Assembly: GCA_036554285.1 (NCBI GenBank)
Contig: DATBNO010000060.1
Location: forward strand, 1-64,000
Reading direction: 5' to 3'
DNA length: 64,000 nt
From: JADGGM01 sp025449955
GTDB taxonomy: Bacteria > Gemmatimonadota > Gemmatimonadetes > Gemmatimonadales > Gemmatimonadaceae
Positions 22,557 through 30,891 of this stretch are shown piece after piece. The notes beneath the pieces are model-generated. The model searched no databases, had not been told where the DNA came from, and saw only the letters and a program-made list of their open reading frames with translations. Positions within the stretch are counted from its first letter, which is position 1, and each line of letters begins with the position of its first letter. The position numbers were made by a program, and so were the translations under genes.

Positions 22557-24272
22557 ATGACCGCCAATGGATGGCTGCAGATCGGGATCTTCTCGCTCCT
22601 GATTCTCGCCCTCACCAAGCCGCTCGGCGTCTACATGGTGCGCGTGTTCGATGGCTCGCTCAGGTGGCTCGCGCCTGTGGAGCGGATCATCTATCGCGTG
22701 TCGGGCGTCGATCCGCGCGAAGACCAGCATTGGACGCGCTACACCGTGTCCATGCTCGTGTTCAGCGCCGCGTCCATGCTGCTCACGTACGCCGTGCTCC
22801 GGCTGCAACACGTGCTCCCGCTCAACCCGCAAGGGTTGGGCGCGGTGCCCGGCCGACAGGCGTTCGAGACCGCGGCGTCGTTCACGACCAATACGAACTG
22901 GCAATCGTATGCGGGCGAGACGACGATGTCGTATCTGTCGCAGATGACGCAGTTGACGTTCCACAACTTCGCCTCCGCGGCCACGGGCATCGCCCTCGCC
23001 ATGGCTCTCGTCCGCGGTATCGTGCGGCGCTCGGCCGGCACGTTAGGCAACTTCTGGGTCGACCTGGTGCGCGGCACGCTCTACCTGCTGCTGCCCTTGT
23101 CCATGGTGCTGGCGCTGCTGCTCGCCCAACAGGGCGTCATCCAGAACGTGTCGCATTACGTGACCGCGACCACCGTGGAAGGCGTGAAGCAGGTGCTCGC
23201 CATGGGGCCGGTCGCCAGCCAGGAGGCGATCAAGAATCTCGGGACCAACGGCGGCGGATTCTTCAACGCCAACGCCGCGCATCCGTTCGAGAACCCGACG
23301 CCGTTCACGAACCTGCTCGAGATGGTTGCGATCCTCGCCATTCCATCGGCGCTCACCTACACGTACGGGCGCATGGCGCGCAACCAGCGCCATGGTTGGG
23401 CCATCTGGGCCGCGATGTACGTGCTGCTGTTCGCCGGACTCAGCACCACGTACCGCGCCGAGGCACGGGGCAACCCGATCCATGCCGCGGAAGGCGTCGA
23501 CGTCGCCGCGTCGAACACGAATCCCGGCGGCAACATGGAAGGCAAGGAAGTGCGCTTCGGCATCCCCAACTCGGCGCTCTTCGCCACCGTGACCACGGCC
23601 ACGTCGTGCGGCGCCGTGAACAGCATGCACGACTCGTTCACGCCGTTAGGCGGTATGGTGCCGATGGTGAACATACAGTTGGGCGAAGTGGTGTTCGGCG
23701 GCACCGGCGCGGGTCTCTACGGGATGATCGTGATGGTCATTCTCACCGTGTTCATTGCCGGCCTCATGGTGGGTCGCACACCCGAGTACCTGGGCAAGAA
23801 GATCGAAGCCCGCGAAGTGCAGATGGCCATGCTGTACGTGCTCGTCTTCGCGGGAGCCATTCTCATCTTGTCGGCTGTCGCCGCCGTCACGCCCGCCGGT
23901 CTCAAGGGGTTGAACAACGCCGGGCCGCACGGGCTGTCGGAGATCCTGTACGCCTTCAGCTCGACGGCGGCCAACAACGGCAGCGCCTTCGGCGGCCTAA
24001 CCGGGTCCACCTACTTCTACAACACGCTGCTCGGCGTCAACACGCTCATCGGACGGTTCGCGATGCACGTCCCGATGCTCGCGTTGGCCGGATTCCTCGC
24101 CGAGAAGCGCATCGTGCCGGAGTCGGCGGGGACGTTTCCCGTGACGACGCCGCTGTTCGTGGCACTTCTCATTGGCGTGATCCTCATCGTCGGAGCGCTC
24201 ACCTTTTTCCCGGCGCTGTCGTTGGGCCCGGTGGTCGAGCACTTCCTGATGCATGCGGGACGGGTGTTCTGA
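22557..24272 (+). CDS. kdpA: Potassium-transporting ATPase subunit A
   Basis: The 571-residue K+-binding, channel-like subunit of the Kdp P-type ATPase. About ten membrane spans; the four selectivity-filter repeats are visible as TTNTNWQSYAGE, NLGTNGGGFFNANAAHPFEN, TTATSCGAVNSMHDSF and TAANNGSAFGGLTG. Length agrees with the family. It is followed one base later by kdpB. Confidence 0.97.
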   Translation: MTANGWLQIGIFSLLILALTKPLGVYMVRVFDGSLRWLAPVERIIYRVSGVDPREDQHWTRYTVSMLVFSAASMLLTYAVLRLQHVLPLNPQGLGAVPGRQAFETAASFTTNTNWQSYAGETTMSYLSQMTQLTFHNFASAATGIALAMALVRGIVRRSAGTLGNFWVDLVRGTLYLLLPLSMVLALLLAQQGVIQNVSHYVTATTVEGVKQVLAMGPVASQEAIKNLGTNGGGFFNANAAHPFENPTPFTNLLEMVAILAIPSALTYTYGRMARNQRHGWAIWAAMYVLLFAGLSTTYRAEARGNPIHAAEGVDVAASNTNPGGNMEGKEVRFGIPNSALFATVTTATSCGAVNSMHDSFTPLGGMVPMVNIQLGEVVFGGTGAGLYGMIVMVILTVFIAGLMVGRTPEYLGKKIEAREVQMAMLYVLVFAGAILILSAVAAVTPAGLKGLNNAGPHGLSEILYAFSSTAANNGSAFGGLTGSTYFYNTLLGVNTLIGRFAMHVPMLALAGFLAEKRIVPESAGTFPVTTPLFVALLIGVILIVGALTFFPALSLGPVVEHFLMHAGRVF

Positions 24273-24273
24273 C

Positions 24274-26391
24274 ATGACAGTCGCCAAGCGTCCGCTCTTC
24301 GACCCGCCGATCGTCAGGCGCGCGATCGGCGAGGCATTCGCGAAAACCGCGAGCCCGCGCCACATGGTACGGAACCCGGTCATGTTCGTCGTTCTGTTAG
24401 GCAGCGTGCTCACCACGGTGATCCTGGCCCGCGATGTCCTGCGCCATGCGAGCGGACTCGGCTTCACGCTCCAGATCGCGTTGTGGCTGTGGTTCACCGT
24501 CATCTTCGCCAACTTCGCGGAAGCGATGGCCGAAGGACGGGGCAAAGCACAGGCGGACAGCCTGCGCGCGATGCGCATCACCACCACGGCCAAACGCCTC
24601 GAGGACAAGAGCAACAGACTTTCCGCCGAACCCGTACCGGCCACGCGGTTGCGTCGCGGCGACTACGTGCTGTGCACGCCCGGCGACGTCATCCCGGGCG
24701 ACGGCGAAGTGGTCGAAGGCGTCGCCTCGGTGGACGAGTCGGCGATCACTGGCGAGTCCGCGCCCGTCATCCGCGAATCGGGCGGCGATCGTTCCGCAGT
24801 GACGGGCGGAACGCGCGTGCTCTCGGACTACCTCATCGTCCGGATCACGGCCAACCCGGGCGAGACGTTCCTCGACCGGATGATCGCACTGGTGGAAGGC
24901 GCCCAGCGGCAGAAAACGCCCAACGAGATCGCGCTCACCATTCTGCTGTCCGGTCTCACGATCATCTTCGTGTTCGCGGTAGCGACCCTCGAGCCGTTCG
25001 CGATTTACAGCGGCGGGTCGGTCGCCGTGCCGGTGCTCATTGCGCTGCTGGTGTGTCTGATTCCGACTACGATCGGCGGCCTGCTGTCGGCCATCGGCAT
25101 CGCAGGCATGGACCGGCTCATTCAGCAGAACGTGATCGCGATGAGCGGCCGGTCGGTGGAAGCAGCGGGGGACGTGAACACGCTGCTGCTCGACAAGACC
25201 GGCACGATCACGTTAGGCAATCGCCAGGCGGTCGAGTTCATTCCGATGGACGGCGTGACGCTCGATCACCTGGCCGACCGCGCGCAGCTGGCCTCGCTGC
25301 CCGACGAGACACCCGAAGGTCGCAGCATCGTGGTGTTGGCCAAAGAACGGTTCGGGCTGCGCGGCCGCGCGCTGGCCGACGGGCGACGGATGCTCGTCGC
25401 GGCGGGCGGCTCGGGCAACGGGCACGGCGACGCGACCACCGAAGCGGAATTCGTTCCATTTTCGGCCTCCACGCGGATGAGCGGCGTGAACATGGGCGAG
25501 CTGCACGTGCGCAAGGGTGCGGGCGACGCGGTCGCGCGATGGGTGCAGGAGAACCACGGGTCCATCCCGGCGGATCTCAAGGCGGCGGTCGAGCGCATCG
25601 CGCGCGACGGCGGCACTCCGTTAGTCGTCGCCGAGCGTACTAACGGAACGGCGCACGTACTGGGGGTGATCTATCTCAAGGATGTGGTGAAGGGCGGGAT
25701 CAAGGAGCGCTTCGACCGCATCCGTGCGATGGGGATCCGCACGATCATGATCACGGGCGACAATCCGCTCACTGCCGCCGCGATCGCGTCGGAGGCCGGC
25801 GTGGACGACTTCCTCGCCGAAGCGACGCCTGAAGACAAGATGGCGCTCATCAAGCGCGAGCAGGCCGGCGGTCGTCTCGTGGCGATGACCGGGGACGGGA
25901 CCAACGACGCGCCCGCGTTAGCGCAGGCCGACGTGGGCGTGGCGATGAACTCCGGTACGCAGGCGGCCAAGGAAGCCGGCAACATGATCGACCTCGACTC
26001 GAACCCGACCAAGCTGATCGAAGTGGTCGAGATCGGGAAGCAATTGCTCATGACACGCGGCTCGCTCACCACGTTCTCGATCGCCAACGACGTGGCGAAA
26101 TACTTCGCGATCATCCCGGCGATGTTCGTGGCCACGTACCCCGCGCTGCGCGGGCTCAACATCATGGGGCTGCATTCGCCGCAGTCGGCCATTCTGGCGA
26201 GCGTGATCTTCAACGCGCTCATCATCGTCGCGCTCATCCCGCTCGCGCTGCGCGGCGTGCGGTACCGTCCGGCGCCCGCGGCGGCCATCCTGCGCCGCAA
26301 TCTGTGGGTGTACGGCGTGGGCGGGCTGGTGGCGCCGTTCGTCGGCATCAAGCTGATCGACCTGGCGCTCGTCCTCACGCACCTGGCCTAA
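24274..26391 (+). CDS. kdpB: Potassium-transporting ATPase ATP-binding subunit B
   Basis: A 705-residue P-type ATPase that powers K+ import. Phosphorylation motif DKTGT with Asp307, the same position as in the E. coli enzyme; TGES in DESAITGESAPVI; TGDNPLTAAAIASEAGVDD and MTGDGTNDAPALAQADVGVA in the P domain. ATG 24274 begins MTVAKRPLFDPPIVRRAI; an in-frame upstream start inside kdpA is rejected. Two bases separate it from kdpC. Confidence 0.97.
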   Translation: MTVAKRPLFDPPIVRRAIGEAFAKTASPRHMVRNPVMFVVLLGSVLTTVILARDVLRHASGLGFTLQIALWLWFTVIFANFAEAMAEGRGKAQADSLRAMRITTTAKRLEDKSNRLSAEPVPATRLRRGDYVLCTPGDVIPGDGEVVEGVASVDESAITGESAPVIRESGGDRSAVTGGTRVLSDYLIVRITANPGETFLDRMIALVEGAQRQKTPNEIALTILLSGLTIIFVFAVATLEPFAIYSGGSVAVPVLIALLVCLIPTTIGGLLSAIGIAGMDRLIQQNVIAMSGRSVEAAGDVNTLLLDKTGTITLGNRQAVEFIPMDGVTLDHLADRAQLASLPDETPEGRSIVVLAKERFGLRGRALADGRRMLVAAGGSGNGHGDATTEAEFVPFSASTRMSGVNMGELHVRKGAGDAVARWVQENHGSIPADLKAAVERIARDGGTPLVVAERTNGTAHVLGVIYLKDVVKGGIKERFDRIRAMGIRTIMITGDNPLTAAAIASEAGVDDFLAEATPEDKMALIKREQAGGRLVAMTGDGTNDAPALAQADVGVAMNSGTQAAKEAGNMIDLDSNPTKLIEVVEIGKQLLMTRGSLTTFSIANDVAKYFAIIPAMFVATYPALRGLNIMGLHSPQSAILASVIFNALIIVALIPLALRGVRYRPAPAAAILRRNLWVYGVGGLVAPFVGIKLIDLALVLTHLA

Positions 26392-26393
26392 CC

Positions 26394-26996
26394 ATGCTTC
26401 GCAACCAACTCCGGCCCGCGATCGTGCTCACGCTTCTGCTGTGCGTCATCACGGGGCTCATCTATCCGGGTATCGTCACCGGGCTCGTGCAGCTGCTGTT
26501 TCCGCATCAAGCGCAGGGGTCGTTGGTCACGACTAACGGACGCGTGATCGGCAGCACGCTCATCGGGCAGCGGTTCGACGCCGCCAAGTACTTCCATCCG
26601 CGGCCCTCCGCCGCGGGCGCGGGCTACGACGACACGCTCTCGGGGGGCACGAATCTGGGGCCGACGAGCGCCAAGCTGGCCGACACCTTGATCGCCGGTG
26701 CGATCGACACCGTGGTGCGCGATGACGGCGGCCGGCGCGGCGCGATCCCGTCGGACATGGTGACCTCGTCGGGCTCGGGTCTCGATCCGGACATCTCGCC
26801 CGACAACGCCCATCTGCAGGTGGCGCGCGTCGCGCGCGCCCGCGGCATGGGCGCCGGCGCGGTGCAGGCGATCGTCGACCGGCATACGGAGCGCCGGCAG
26901 TTCGGCCTGTTAGGCGAGCGCCGAGTGAATGTGCTGGAGCTGAATCTCGCCCTGGATTCCGCGCAGGCGTCCGCCGGCGCCACCGCTCAGCGTTAG
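26394..26996 (+). CDS. kdpC: Potassium-transporting ATPase subunit C
   Basis: A 200-residue KdpC: one N-terminal span (LRPAIVLTLLLCVITGLIYP), GSTLIGQRFDAAKYFHPRPS, SSGSGLDPDISPDNAHLQVA and a C-terminal VNVLELNLALD, all diagnostic. KdpC assembles KdpA with KdpB and aids ATP binding. The gene ends at 26996 and a porin gene follows at once. Confidence 0.96.
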   Translation: MLRNQLRPAIVLTLLLCVITGLIYPGIVTGLVQLLFPHQAQGSLVTTNGRVIGSTLIGQRFDAAKYFHPRPSAAGAGYDDTLSGGTNLGPTSAKLADTLIAGAIDTVVRDDGGRRGAIPSDMVTSSGSGLDPDISPDNAHLQVARVARARGMGAGAVQAIVDRHTERRQFGLLGERRVNVLELNLALDSAQASAGATAQR

Positions 26997-27017
26997 ACAT
27001 TGATATCGAGGTATGAC

Positions 27018-28394
27018 GTGACGCATAGATCGTGGGTGATCATGGCCATGCTCGCCGTGGTGGCGAGCGGACGTGCGCCGGCGCAGCAGCCGGACACGAC
27101 GCAGGCGACGGATTCGTCGGCCAAGAAGAAGGCGAAGGCGCAGCCGTTCGCGTTCGCGGATTTCACGTGGCTCAACGGCAACAGCCGTCAAACGGAATCG
27201 GTGCTCGACACCAAAGCGTTCACCGGCGAGTTCCGCGCCGACGTCAGTTACATCGGCGACTTCAACCATCCGAGCGACCACACGCTGGTGGGCAGCAGCG
27301 AAAGCGGGCGCACGAGCGAGATCCAGGTCCAACAGTTGGGCATCGGCGGCGATTTTCACTACGGCAACGCCCGCGGCCGTCTCATGACGCAGTTCGGCAT
27401 GTACTCCACGATGACGCCGCGCAACGATGCGAGCCCGGGTCGCGGCCAGTGGGATCTCTCGGATGCGTATCGCTATCTGTCCGAGGCGTCGGGCGGCTAT
27501 CACTGGGATGCCATGCACGGAATCAACCTCGATGCCGGCATCTTCATGTCGTACATCGGGCTCTTCAGCTACTACAACTACGACAACTGGGCGTACCAGC
27601 CGTCGTACGTGTCGTCCAACACGCCCTGGTTCTTCAACGGTATTCGGGTACAGACCTTCCCCACGGACCGGCTCAAGATCGAGTACTGGTTGATCAACGG
27701 CTGGCAATCGTACGGCATGTTCAACGAGGCGCCGGGCGTGGGCGTGCAGCTGTTGTGGCGTCCTAACGGAGCCTGGTCGCTCGTGTCCAACGACTACGTC
27801 GGCAAGGATGCGCTGGCCATTCCGGACCGGACGCGGATCCACAGCGACAACAGCATCCAGCTCAAGTACTTCGATGACCCGCAGTCGACGCTGGACAAGG
27901 CGGCGTTCTCGTTCACGTTAGATGTCGGGTGCGAGACGGGCGGCGGGGTGAGCTGTGCGCATGACGCGTCCCTCGCGCCGGCGCAATATTTCCTCGGCGC
28001 GATGTTGTACAATCGCGTGTGGTTCGCGCACGACAAATTGGCGGTGACGATCGGCGGCGGCGGCATGAACAATCCCGGCCGGTACCTGGTGCTGCTGCCG
28101 CCGATCAATGGCGCCACGGCGTTCACCGGCACGCCATACTTCACGGAGAATCCGGGCAGCACGTTCAAGGCGTGGGATGGGTCGGCGACGCTCGACTACA
28201 TGCCGGATCAGTTCGTGACGTTTCGGGCGGAGCTCGATCATCGCGCGGCGAATGTGCCGTACTTTGCGGGGCCCGACGGCGTGACGCCGCCCAACGGAAA
28301 CGTCGGCGCGCCCGGTTCGACCGTGCCCGGGTGGACGCCCGACCTGGTGAAGCAGGAAACGAGGCTCAACTTTGCGTTGCTCGTCAAGATGTAG
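27018..28394 (+). CDS. Outer-membrane beta-barrel porin (Bbp2/OmpL-like) of the kdp operon
   Basis: A ~458-residue outer-membrane protein. Signal peptide (SWVIMAMLAVVASGRAPAQ), a short Lys-rich stretch, then alternating aromatic strands (FADFTWLNGNSRQ, YNYDNWAYQPSYVSSNTPWF, IEYWLINGWQSYGMFNEAPG) typical of the Bbp2 porin family, ending LNFALLVKM with a strand-like terminus. Similar porins accompany kdp genes in other diderms and probably admit K+ across the outer membrane. Start at GTG 27018, with GAGG six bases before, rather than TTG 27000. Confidence 0.8.
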   Translation: MTHRSWVIMAMLAVVASGRAPAQQPDTTQATDSSAKKKAKAQPFAFADFTWLNGNSRQTESVLDTKAFTGEFRADVSYIGDFNHPSDHTLVGSSESGRTSEIQVQQLGIGGDFHYGNARGRLMTQFGMYSTMTPRNDASPGRGQWDLSDAYRYLSEASGGYHWDAMHGINLDAGIFMSYIGLFSYYNYDNWAYQPSYVSSNTPWFFNGIRVQTFPTDRLKIEYWLINGWQSYGMFNEAPGVGVQLLWRPNGAWSLVSNDYVGKDALAIPDRTRIHSDNSIQLKYFDDPQSTLDKAAFSFTLDVGCETGGGVSCAHDASLAPAQYFLGAMLYNRVWFAHDKLAVTIGGGGMNNPGRYLVLLPPINGATAFTGTPYFTENPGSTFKAWDGSATLDYMPDQFVTFRAELDHRAANVPYFAGPDGVTPPNGNVGAPGSTVPGWTPDLVKQETRLNFALLVKM

Positions 28395-28418
28395 CGCGCG
28401 GCCGCGCGGGTACCGGGC

Positions 28419-29642
28419 GTGACGGCGGACTCGACGCCTAACGCTGGAACGGTGCTACGCACCGACCCCACCGGCGCGGCCGAGTTTCTCACGCTCGTGC
28501 GGCAGCGCAAGCGCGGGCGGCTCAAGGTGTACATCGGATCGGCGGCCGGCGTCGGCAAATCGTATCGCATGCTGCAGGAGGCGCACGATTTGCGGCGCCG
28601 CGGCGTGGATGTCGTCGTCGGGTTTGTCGAGACGCACGGCCGCGCCGACACGGCGGCGCTGATCGGCGATCTCGAGGTCGTGCCCCGTCGACAGAACGAC
28701 TATCGCGGCGTGGTGCTCGAGGAAATGGACGTCGACGCCGTGGTCGCGCGCCATCCCGACGTCGCGATCGTCGACGAGCTCGCGCACACGAACGTCCCCG
28801 GCTCCAAGCATCGCAAGCGCTGGGAAGACGTGCTCGAGCTGCTCGACCAAGGTGTCAACGTGATCACGGCGGTCAACGTTCAGCACCTCGAATCGCTCAA
28901 CGACGTCGTGCAACGGACGTTGGGCGTGCTGGTGCGCGAGACGGTTCCCGATTGGGTCGTGGCGCGTGCCGATCAGGTGGTGAACATCGATCTCTCCGCG
29001 GAAGATCTGCGGCAGCGATTGGTGGAGGGCAAGATATACGGTCGCGAACGGATTCCCGCGGCCCTCGAGAACTTCTTCACGGAAGAGAATCTGACCACGC
29101 TGCGCGAGCTCGCCTTACGCGAGGTGGCGAGCTCGGTGGACCGCGTGCGCGAAGATATCGTGCGCCGCGAGGAGGGCGGGGGCGCGGGCCCGGCGAAGAC
29201 GGCGGACCGGATCATGGTGGCGATGTCGAGCAACCCGCCGCGCACGGCGGCGCTGTTGCGTAAGGCGAGCCGTATCGCGGGCCGGCTCAACTCGGACTGG
29301 TATTGCGTGTACGTGCAAACGCCGGACGAGCGCGCGGACCGCATCGACGCGACCGTGCAGCGCCGGTTGGTCGACAACATCCAGATGGCGCAGGCCATGG
29401 GCGCGGAAGTCGTGAAGCTCGAGGGAGGCGATGTGGTCGAGGCGATCTCGCGCTTCGCGCGCGAACGCCGGGTGTCGCTCCTCATCGTCGGCAAGAGCAC
29501 GCGGTCGTGGTGGCACCGGGTGCGGCACGGGTCGTTGGTCGACAAGATGGTGCAGGCGGCCGATGGCCTCGACGTGCTGGTGGTGTCGTTCGATGAAGCA
29601 GTGCCTAACGGAGCGCGGCGGGAGGGCGAGGTGGATGAGTAG
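28419..29642 (+). CDS. kdpD: KdpD N-terminal half: KdpD sensor domain plus universal-stress domain
   Basis: A 407-residue soluble protein equal to the N-terminal cytoplasmic part of KdpD. GRLKVYIGSAAGVGKSYRML holds the P-loop, followed by GFVETHGRADTAAL, DELAHTNVPGSKHRKRWEDV and VNVQHLESLNDVV; residues ~240-390 form a UspA-like domain ending LLIVGKSTRSWWHRVRHGSL. It lacks membrane spans and kinase domains, which are at 20292-21923. The protein probably senses K+ or nucleotide state and must act on the kinase in trans. Confidence 0.92.
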   Translation: MTADSTPNAGTVLRTDPTGAAEFLTLVRQRKRGRLKVYIGSAAGVGKSYRMLQEAHDLRRRGVDVVVGFVETHGRADTAALIGDLEVVPRRQNDYRGVVLEEMDVDAVVARHPDVAIVDELAHTNVPGSKHRKRWEDVLELLDQGVNVITAVNVQHLESLNDVVQRTLGVLVRETVPDWVVARADQVVNIDLSAEDLRQRLVEGKIYGRERIPAALENFFTEENLTTLRELALREVASSVDRVREDIVRREEGGGAGPAKTADRIMVAMSSNPPRTAALLRKASRIAGRLNSDWYCVYVQTPDERADRIDATVQRRLVDNIQMAQAMGAEVVKLEGGDVVEAISRFARERRVSLLIVGKSTRSWWHRVRHGSLVDKMVQAADGLDVLVVSFDEAVPNGARREGEVDE

Positions 29643-29675
29643 CCGGCTCGTGTCGTCTCGCGGCGTAGTGCTCGC

Positions 29676-30671
29676 ATGAGAGTGGGCCAGCGGTTGGTTC
29701 TGGCGATCGCGCCGGCGGTCCTCGGCTTGCTCGTCATCGCCGGCCTCGCGTCGGCCGGCCGCGCGCGCGCGGCGCCCGACGTCATTCTCTGGATCGCCGT
29801 CGGGTCGGCGCTGGCGACGGTGGTCGTCGCGTGGGCGAGCACGCGCTATGTAGCGTCGCGCATCGAGCGGCTGGCTGCCGTGTTGGCGTCGCAGCGCCGC
29901 GGACCGAGCACGCCCAACGACGGCGACGGCGCCCTGCGTGCCGACGAGCTCGACGTGATCGAAGCGCGCATGCAGGGCCTCGCGACCGCCGTGGCCGCGG
30001 CCCGGGACGATGGCACGCGCCGCGAACGCATGGCGGGCGAACGCGCGAAGGAATATGCGACGCTCATCGATGACATCACGGGCCTCATGGGCACGCGCAT
30101 CGAGGACGCGCAACTGCCGCTCCACATTCTGTTGTCGAGCCCGTTCGGCGCACTCAACGAGAACCAGGAAGAAATGCTGAGCGCCGCGCAGTCCGCGGTC
30201 GACTCCGCCGACGTCGAATTGCGCCGGCTGCGCAAGTTGGTCGAGCTCGACCGCGGCGCCCTCATGCCGGTGATCCAGCCGATCGGACTCGGCGAGCTCC
30301 TTCGTCCAGCGTTAGCCATCGCGCAGTCGCGTGCGGTCTCGGCGAGCGTGCAACTGCACCTCGACATCTCCGATCGCGCGCCGCGCGTGCTCGCCGATGC
30401 GATGCTGGCCCAGGAGGCGCTCACTACGGTGTTGGGCACCGCGATCGCGTCCACGCCGGCAGCCGGCGACGTGACCGTGTCGGCGGGCGAACGCGACGAT
30501 GGTCGCGTGGCCATCGAGATCACGCACGCCAAGGCGAGCGACCCCGAGTCGCTCGAGGTTCGTCTCGCGCGCCGGCTGCTCGGCGCGCAGAGCGCGGTCC
30601 TAACGGAAGAGGCGGAGCGGACGGTGGTCGAGTTTCCAGCCGAGCGTCCGCTGCGGGCGGCCGCGCGGTGA
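29676..30671 (+). CDS. Membrane-bound histidine-kinase-like protein without phosphoacceptor
   Basis: A 331-residue protein with two N-terminal spans (LVLAIAPAVLGLLVIAGLAS and VILWIAVGSALATVVVAWAS), a HAMP-like segment (ASTRYVASRIERLAAVLASQ), a coiled helical pair resembling a kinase dimer domain (LIDDITGLMGTRIEDAQLPL, QEEMLSAAQSAVDSADVELR) but with no H-E/D-x-x-T/N-P box, and a degenerate ATPase-like C-terminus (LAQEALTTVLGTAI). It follows the KdpD N-terminal gene by 33 bases and closes the operon. It is probably a non-catalytic third part of the K+ sensor; a stand-alone regulator is the alternative. Confidence 0.7.
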   Translation: MRVGQRLVLAIAPAVLGLLVIAGLASAGRARAAPDVILWIAVGSALATVVVAWASTRYVASRIERLAAVLASQRRGPSTPNDGDGALRADELDVIEARMQGLATAVAAARDDGTRRERMAGERAKEYATLIDDITGLMGTRIEDAQLPLHILLSSPFGALNENQEEMLSAAQSAVDSADVELRRLRKLVELDRGALMPVIQPIGLGELLRPALAIAQSRAVSASVQLHLDISDRAPRVLADAMLAQEALTTVLGTAIASTPAAGDVTVSAGERDDGRVAIEITHAKASDPESLEVRLARRLLGAQSAVLTEEAERTVVEFPAERPLRAAAR

Positions 30672-30715
30672 GGTCCGTCGCTTTGTGTTGGGCGAGTCTC
30701 CTTGCAAGAGGGTTG

Positions 30716-30891
30716 GAAGGATAACAACCAGGAAAGGCCGGGATGGAGAAGATCGCACGGCTGCGGTGCATAGTGCATCGCTTACCCACTTGGAACGGTC
30801 GCAGCGCGCTAGACGTCGACCTCGCCGTCGCCGCCGCGCGATCGTCCCATCCTTGTTGGTCTCCTCGTTGTTATCCTCGTTGTTATCCTTC
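30716..30891. repeat. Intergenic long imperfect hairpin, GGATAAC family (element B)
   Basis: Left arm GAAGGATAACAACCAGGAAA, GGCCGGGATGGAGAAGATCG (30716-30755); right arm CGCGATCGTCCCATCCTTGT ... TCCTCGTTGTTATCCTCGTT GTTATCCTTC (30837-30891). The right arm has two copies of CTCGTTGTTATC. Core GATGGAGAAGATCGC is shared with element A. It fills the gap between the kdp operon and the convergent glycoside-hydrolase-like gene, and its outer right end touches that gene's stop codon. Confidence 0.65.

Noticed and set aside
22571..24277. 568-codon open frame overlapping kdpA
   Set aside because: Shadow of kdpA: His/Arg-rich translation without family features.
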